Assembly (NCBI RefSeq): GCF_944324615.1
Contig: NZ_CALUWY010000028.1
Span: 1 to 34,394, forward strand
Direction: 5' to 3'
Source: an uncultured Mailhella sp.
Lineage (GTDB): Bacteria > Desulfobacterota > Desulfovibrionia > Desulfovibrionales > Desulfovibrionaceae
DNA: 34,394 nt
The notes beneath the pieces are model-generated. The model saw only the letters and a list, made by a program, of their open reading frames with translations. It ran no database searches and was not told the DNA's origin. Below, piece after piece: positions 31,265-34,394 of this stretch. The translations under genes and the position numbers were made by a program. Positions within the stretch are counted from its first letter, which is position 1, and the number at the start of each line of letters is the position of its first letter.

Positions 31265-32401
31265 ATGGCGGAGCCTTTCCAGATACCCGGCCTTGCAGAA
31301 CTGCGTGAAGAAATCGACGCGGTGGACTCCGAGCTTCTCGCGCTGCTGAACCGGCGCGCAGGCCTCAGCCTTGCCGTGGGCAGAGCCAAGAAGCAGGTGG
31401 GGGGCAGAGTGTTCGATCCCGCGCGCGAGGCCATGCTTCTGGAAAGGCTCGCCGGACGCAACAGCGGACCGCTGAAGGCGGAGCACGTCACCTCCATCTG
31501 GCGCGCCATTCTTTCCGCCTCCCGTTCCCTGCAGAAAACCTGCACCGTGGCCTACCTCGGGCCGGAGGGCACGTTCTCCTACTTTGCGGCCGTGGATTTT
31601 CTGGGTGAATCCATGACCTTTGCGCCCTGCCGCGACTTCAACGAAATTTTCCGGGGCATCACGCTGAAGCAGTTCGACTTCGGCGTGATTCCCCTGGAAA
31701 ACTCCATTCACGGCACCATAGCCCAGAGCTTCGACCTCTTTTCCGAGTACGAGGTGAGCATACAGGCCGAGTTCTACTCCCGCATTTCCAACAGTCTGCT
31801 CAGCAGGGAAAAGAGTCTGGACGGGGTGAAGACCGTCTATTCCCATCCCCAGCCTCTGGGCCAGTGCGCCGCATGGCTGCGCGCCAGTCTCCCGCAGGCG
31901 AAGCTCGTTTCCGTGGAATCCACGGCGGCCGCCGCATGGAAGGCCTCCCGCGAGGAGGGCGCGGCCTCCATAGGCCACCGCAGCATGGCGGAAAAGCTCG
32001 GCATGAACTGCCTTGCCAGCGACATTCAGGACGATGCCTCCAACTGGACGCGCTTCGTCCTCGTCTCCGCCGGGGACGTGACCGCCCGGCAGGCGCCTTC
32101 GGAAGGCGCGTTCAAGTCCTCCCTGCTCTTCACCGTGCCCAACAGGGCGGGCACCCTCGCCTCGGTGCTCAACATCTTCACCACCCACAAGGTGAACATG
32201 ACCAAGCTGGAATCGCGCCCCCTGAAGGGCGCCGCCTGCTGGGACTACATCTTCTTTGCCGATGTGGAATGCGATCTTTCCGCCCCGGAAAGGGCGGGGC
32301 TCATCCACGATCTTCGCGCGTGCTGCTCCTTCGTGCGGGTACTGGGCTGCTACCCCGAAGGCCCCCGTCTCGATTCCACCGTCAACACCACAGGATTCTG
32401 A
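31265..32401 (+). CDS. pheA: Chorismate mutase / prephenate dehydratase
   Basis: A 378-residue bifunctional P-protein for phenylalanine. Residues from about 10 to 90 are an AroQ chorismate mutase (LREEIDAVDSELLALLNRRA, RAKKQVGG). The dehydratase follows (YLGPEGTFSYFAA, IPLENSIHGTI, and NWTRFVLVS with the catalytic Thr-Arg-Phe). From about residue 285 an ACT domain is present (PNRAGTLASVL, KLESRPLKG). The ESRP motif of Phe binding is intact, so allosteric feedback is likely in addition to attenuation. ATG 31265 is preferred over GTG 31259 because AGGAG is nine bases away. Confidence 0.96.
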   Translation: MAEPFQIPGLAELREEIDAVDSELLALLNRRAGLSLAVGRAKKQVGGRVFDPAREAMLLERLAGRNSGPLKAEHVTSIWRAILSASRSLQKTCTVAYLGPEGTFSYFAAVDFLGESMTFAPCRDFNEIFRGITLKQFDFGVIPLENSIHGTIAQSFDLFSEYEVSIQAEFYSRISNSLLSREKSLDGVKTVYSHPQPLGQCAAWLRASLPQAKLVSVESTAAAAWKASREEGAASIGHRSMAEKLGMNCLASDIQDDASNWTRFVLVSAGDVTARQAPSEGAFKSSLLFTVPNRAGTLASVLNIFTTHKVNMTKLESRPLKGAACWDYIFFADVECDLSAPERAGLIHDLRACCSFVRVLGCYPEGPRLDSTVNTTGF

Positions 32402-32404
32402 TTC

Positions 32405-33721
32405 ATGATCACGCTCAAGGCCCCGGCCTCCAAGTCCGTTTCTCACCGCATGCTCATCGCCGCCTCTCTGGCGCGCGGCCGCTCGCTGGTGCACCATACC
32501 CTCTCCAGCGCCGACCTGGAGCGCACGCGGGAGATACTTCAGGCCGCCGGAGCCGTGCTGGAGGATCTGGGGGGCGGAAGCTGGAGCGTGCAGGGCATGG
32601 AACACGGCCCCGCAGGCGGCGCTGCGCCCCTGAACTGCTATGTGGGCGAATCGGGCACCACCTGCCGCCTGCTCACCGCCGTTCTGGCCGCCGGGCACGG
32701 CGCCTTCCGCATCCATGGTGTGGAAAGGATGCACGAGCGGCCCATAGGCGCGCTGGCAAAGGCCCTTTCCGCCCTGGGCGCGCATATCACGTTTGAGAAA
32801 AAGGAGGGCTATCCCCCGCTTCTTCTCTCCACCGAAGGGCTTTGCGGCGGCGATGTGGACATGTGCGTCGACGAATCCAGCCAGTTTCTTTCCGGCCTGC
32901 TTCTTGCCGCGCCCTTCTGCCGCGAAACGCTCCATGTCACGCTCACCGGTTCCAGAGTCGTTTCCTGGCCCTATGTGGGGCTGACCCTTCAGGTGCTTGA
33001 GGACTTCGGCATCTCCTTCCTGGTGGAGGAAAAAGAGGGCGACGCCTGGCACGAAACGCCGTGGCGGAGCGTGCACGAGGCAAGGCCCGGCGCTCTTCGC
33101 ATCAGCGTAAGCCCCGGCGCGTACCGGAGCGGCGAATATCATGTGGAAGGCGACTGGTCCGGAGCCTCCTACCTGCTTGCGGCCGGAGCCGTGGGCAGAG
33201 AAAGCGTGCTGGTCACCAATCTCCGCGCCGATTCCCTGCAGGGCGACCGCGTCATTCTGGACATTCTGCGCGCCATGGGCGCGGGCATCACCGTGCGGAA
33301 AGAAGGCATCGTGGTCAGCCCCTCCCCTCTTCACGGCATCACCGTGGACATGGGAGCCTGCCCCGACCTCGTGCCCACCGTGGCCATGGTCGCGGCCTTT
33401 GCCGCAGGGACAACGCGCATGGAAAACATTGCCCACCTCAGGCTCAAGGAATGCGACCGCATCTCGGCCTGCGCCGCAGAGCTTGCCCGCGCAGGCGTGC
33501 GCTGTGAGGAAGAGGAAGGCGCGCTCACCGTGCACGGCCTCGGGCCCGACATGCCCGACATCCGGGAAGGCACGGTATTCCGCACCTACAACGACCACCG
33601 CATCGCCATGGCCTGTTCCCTGCTCGGCCTCGGCCGGGGCCAGTCCGTCAGGGTGGACGATCCTTCCGTGGTACGCAAGTCCTTTCCTGAATTCTGGAAC
33701 GTGTGGAGCGCCCTTGCATGA
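32405..33721 (+). CDS. aroA: 3-phosphoshikimate 1-carboxyvinyltransferase (EPSP synthase)
   Basis: A 438-residue EPSP synthase, joining PEP and shikimate 3-phosphate. Visible blocks: APASKSVSHRMLIAASLA with the substrate Lys, ESGTTCRLLT, HERPIGALAKAL, GDWSGASYLLAAGA, RLKECDRI and YNDHRIAMA. Length is normal. It begins three bases after pheA and overlaps tyrA by four bases. Confidence 0.96.
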   Translation: MITLKAPASKSVSHRMLIAASLARGRSLVHHTLSSADLERTREILQAAGAVLEDLGGGSWSVQGMEHGPAGGAAPLNCYVGESGTTCRLLTAVLAAGHGAFRIHGVERMHERPIGALAKALSALGAHITFEKKEGYPPLLLSTEGLCGGDVDMCVDESSQFLSGLLLAAPFCRETLHVTLTGSRVVSWPYVGLTLQVLEDFGISFLVEEKEGDAWHETPWRSVHEARPGALRISVSPGAYRSGEYHVEGDWSGASYLLAAGAVGRESVLVTNLRADSLQGDRVILDILRAMGAGITVRKEGIVVSPSPLHGITVDMGACPDLVPTVAMVAAFAAGTTRMENIAHLRLKECDRISACAAELARAGVRCEEEEGALTVHGLGPDMPDIREGTVFRTYNDHRIAMACSLLGLGRGQSVRVDDPSVVRKSFPEFWNVWSALA

Positions 33722-34394
33722 GCGAACGCATCGTCATTGCCGGATGCCGGGGCCGCATGGGGGCCATGCTTATGGAAAGGCTGAGCCGCTCCGCCGCGTT
33801 CCAGCCCGTGGGGCTGGACCTTCCCTATGATGAAGAGGACATGGAGCAGGCCTGCAGAGGCGCGCGCGTGGTGCTTCTGTGCATTCCGGCCACGGCCATT
33901 GCCGGAACCGTGGAAAAGCTCAGGCCCTTCATGGAGCCTTCCACCATCCTTTCCGACATCACCTCGGTGAAGGAACTGCCCATGCAGCACATGGAAAGCC
34001 TGTGGGACGGGCCGGTGGTGGGCACGCATCCGCTCTTCGGCCCCGTCCCGGCGCAGGATCTGGAACTGCGCGTGACCATAGTGCCGGGAAGGCACGCTTC
34101 GGAAGAGGACGTGGCCTTTGTGGAGAGCCTGTTTCACAGCTTCTGCTGTGTGACCTTCCGCGCCACGGCAGAAGAACACGACATGGCGGAAGCCAGAATA
34201 CAGGGCATGAATTTCATCACGAGCGCGGTGTATTTCGCCATGACGGCGGAAGACCCCGCGCTTCTTCCGTACATCACCCCCTCCTTTCTCCGGCGCATGA
34301 ACTCCACGGAAAAACAGCTCATGGAGGACGGCGCGCTGTTCACCTGGCTCTTTGAAGCCAACCCCCACAGTCAGGCCATGGTGCGCCAGTACCG
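33718..34394 (+). CDS. tyrA: Prephenate dehydrogenase (partial)
   Basis: The first 225 residues of a TyrA that runs past the window end. It oxidatively decarboxylates prephenate to 4-hydroxyphenylpyruvate for tyrosine. The N-terminal dinucleotide motif reads VIAGCRGRMGAML. SDITSVKELPM, VGTHPLFGP with the catalytic His, and QGMNFITSAVYF follow. It is translationally coupled to aroA (ATGA). No chorismate mutase domain precedes it. Confidence 0.92.
   Translation, partial: MSERIVIAGCRGRMGAMLMERLSRSAAFQPVGLDLPYDEEDMEQACRGARVVLLCIPATAIAGTVEKLRPFMEPSTILSDITSVKELPMQHMESLWDGPVVGTHPLFGPVPAQDLELRVTIVPGRHASEEDVAFVESLFHSFCCVTFRATAEEHDMAEARIQGMNFITSAVYFAMTAEDPALLPYITPSFLRRMNSTEKQLMEDGALFTWLFEANPHSQAMVRQY

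Noticed and set aside
31250..33598. 782-codon minus-strand open frame
   Set aside because: It is antisense to pheA and aroA, which carry complete catalytic motifs.

Overview
The window is chromosomal DNA of a high-GC sulfate-reducing deltaproteobacterium, most likely a member of the Desulfovibrionaceae. The reasons are the dsrM-dsrK genes of the sulfite-reduction membrane complex at the left edge, a fused cobA-hemD gene of the siroheme/Ahb-type tetrapyrrole pathway, and an aromatic amino-acid pathway entered through the archaeal-type aldolase and 3-dehydroquinate synthase II instead of DAHP synthase and AroB. I see no insertion sequence, prophage, CRISPR array, rRNA or tRNA.

Layout. 1-2526 (minus): dsrK (cut by the window edge) and dsrM. 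2821-7949 (plus): cobA-hemD, purN, an exported protein of unknown function, a Gate-domain membrane protein and lpxB. 8025-10015 (minus): a short-chain dehydrogenase interrupted by one in-frame TAA, then rlpA. 10450-13596 (plus): a 1048-residue membrane protein of unknown function with a PHP-like HxH motif. 13836-14704 (minus): trmL and a 31-residue membrane peptide. 15058-21291 (plus): a PHP-family histidinol phosphatase, htpX, an Rsm22-type methyltransferase, a membrane-anchored glutaredoxin overlapping a ferredoxin:thioredoxin reductase catalytic subunit, and a periplasmic histidine acid phosphatase. 21368-27798 (minus): the complete trp operon trpE-trpGD-trpC-trpF-trpB-trpA. 28363-34394 (plus): two paralogous class I aldolases, 3-dehydroquinate synthase II, pheA, aroA and tyrA (cut by the window edge).

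The most interesting part is 27.8-29.4 kb. The trp operon and the aro/phe/tyr genes diverge there, and each of three transcription units starts with a consensus-like promoter, a short open frame rich in aromatic codons and an intrinsic terminator in front of the first enzyme gene. The trp leader has three consecutive Trp codons. The leader before the first aldolase combines Phe, Trp and a Tyr-Tyr pair. The leader before the second aldolase has seven Phe/Tyr codons within nine, plus a 14-position antiterminator helix (13 pairs) that competes with the terminator. This looks like a set of ribosome-mediated attenuators with different amino-acid codes. Together they would control two entry-step isoenzymes and the trp branch, a job that E. 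coli does largely with feedback-sensitive DAHP synthase isoenzymes and repressors.

Coordinates of starts were chosen from ribosome-binding sites where possible. Functions come from motifs read by eye, and no database search or folding program was run.
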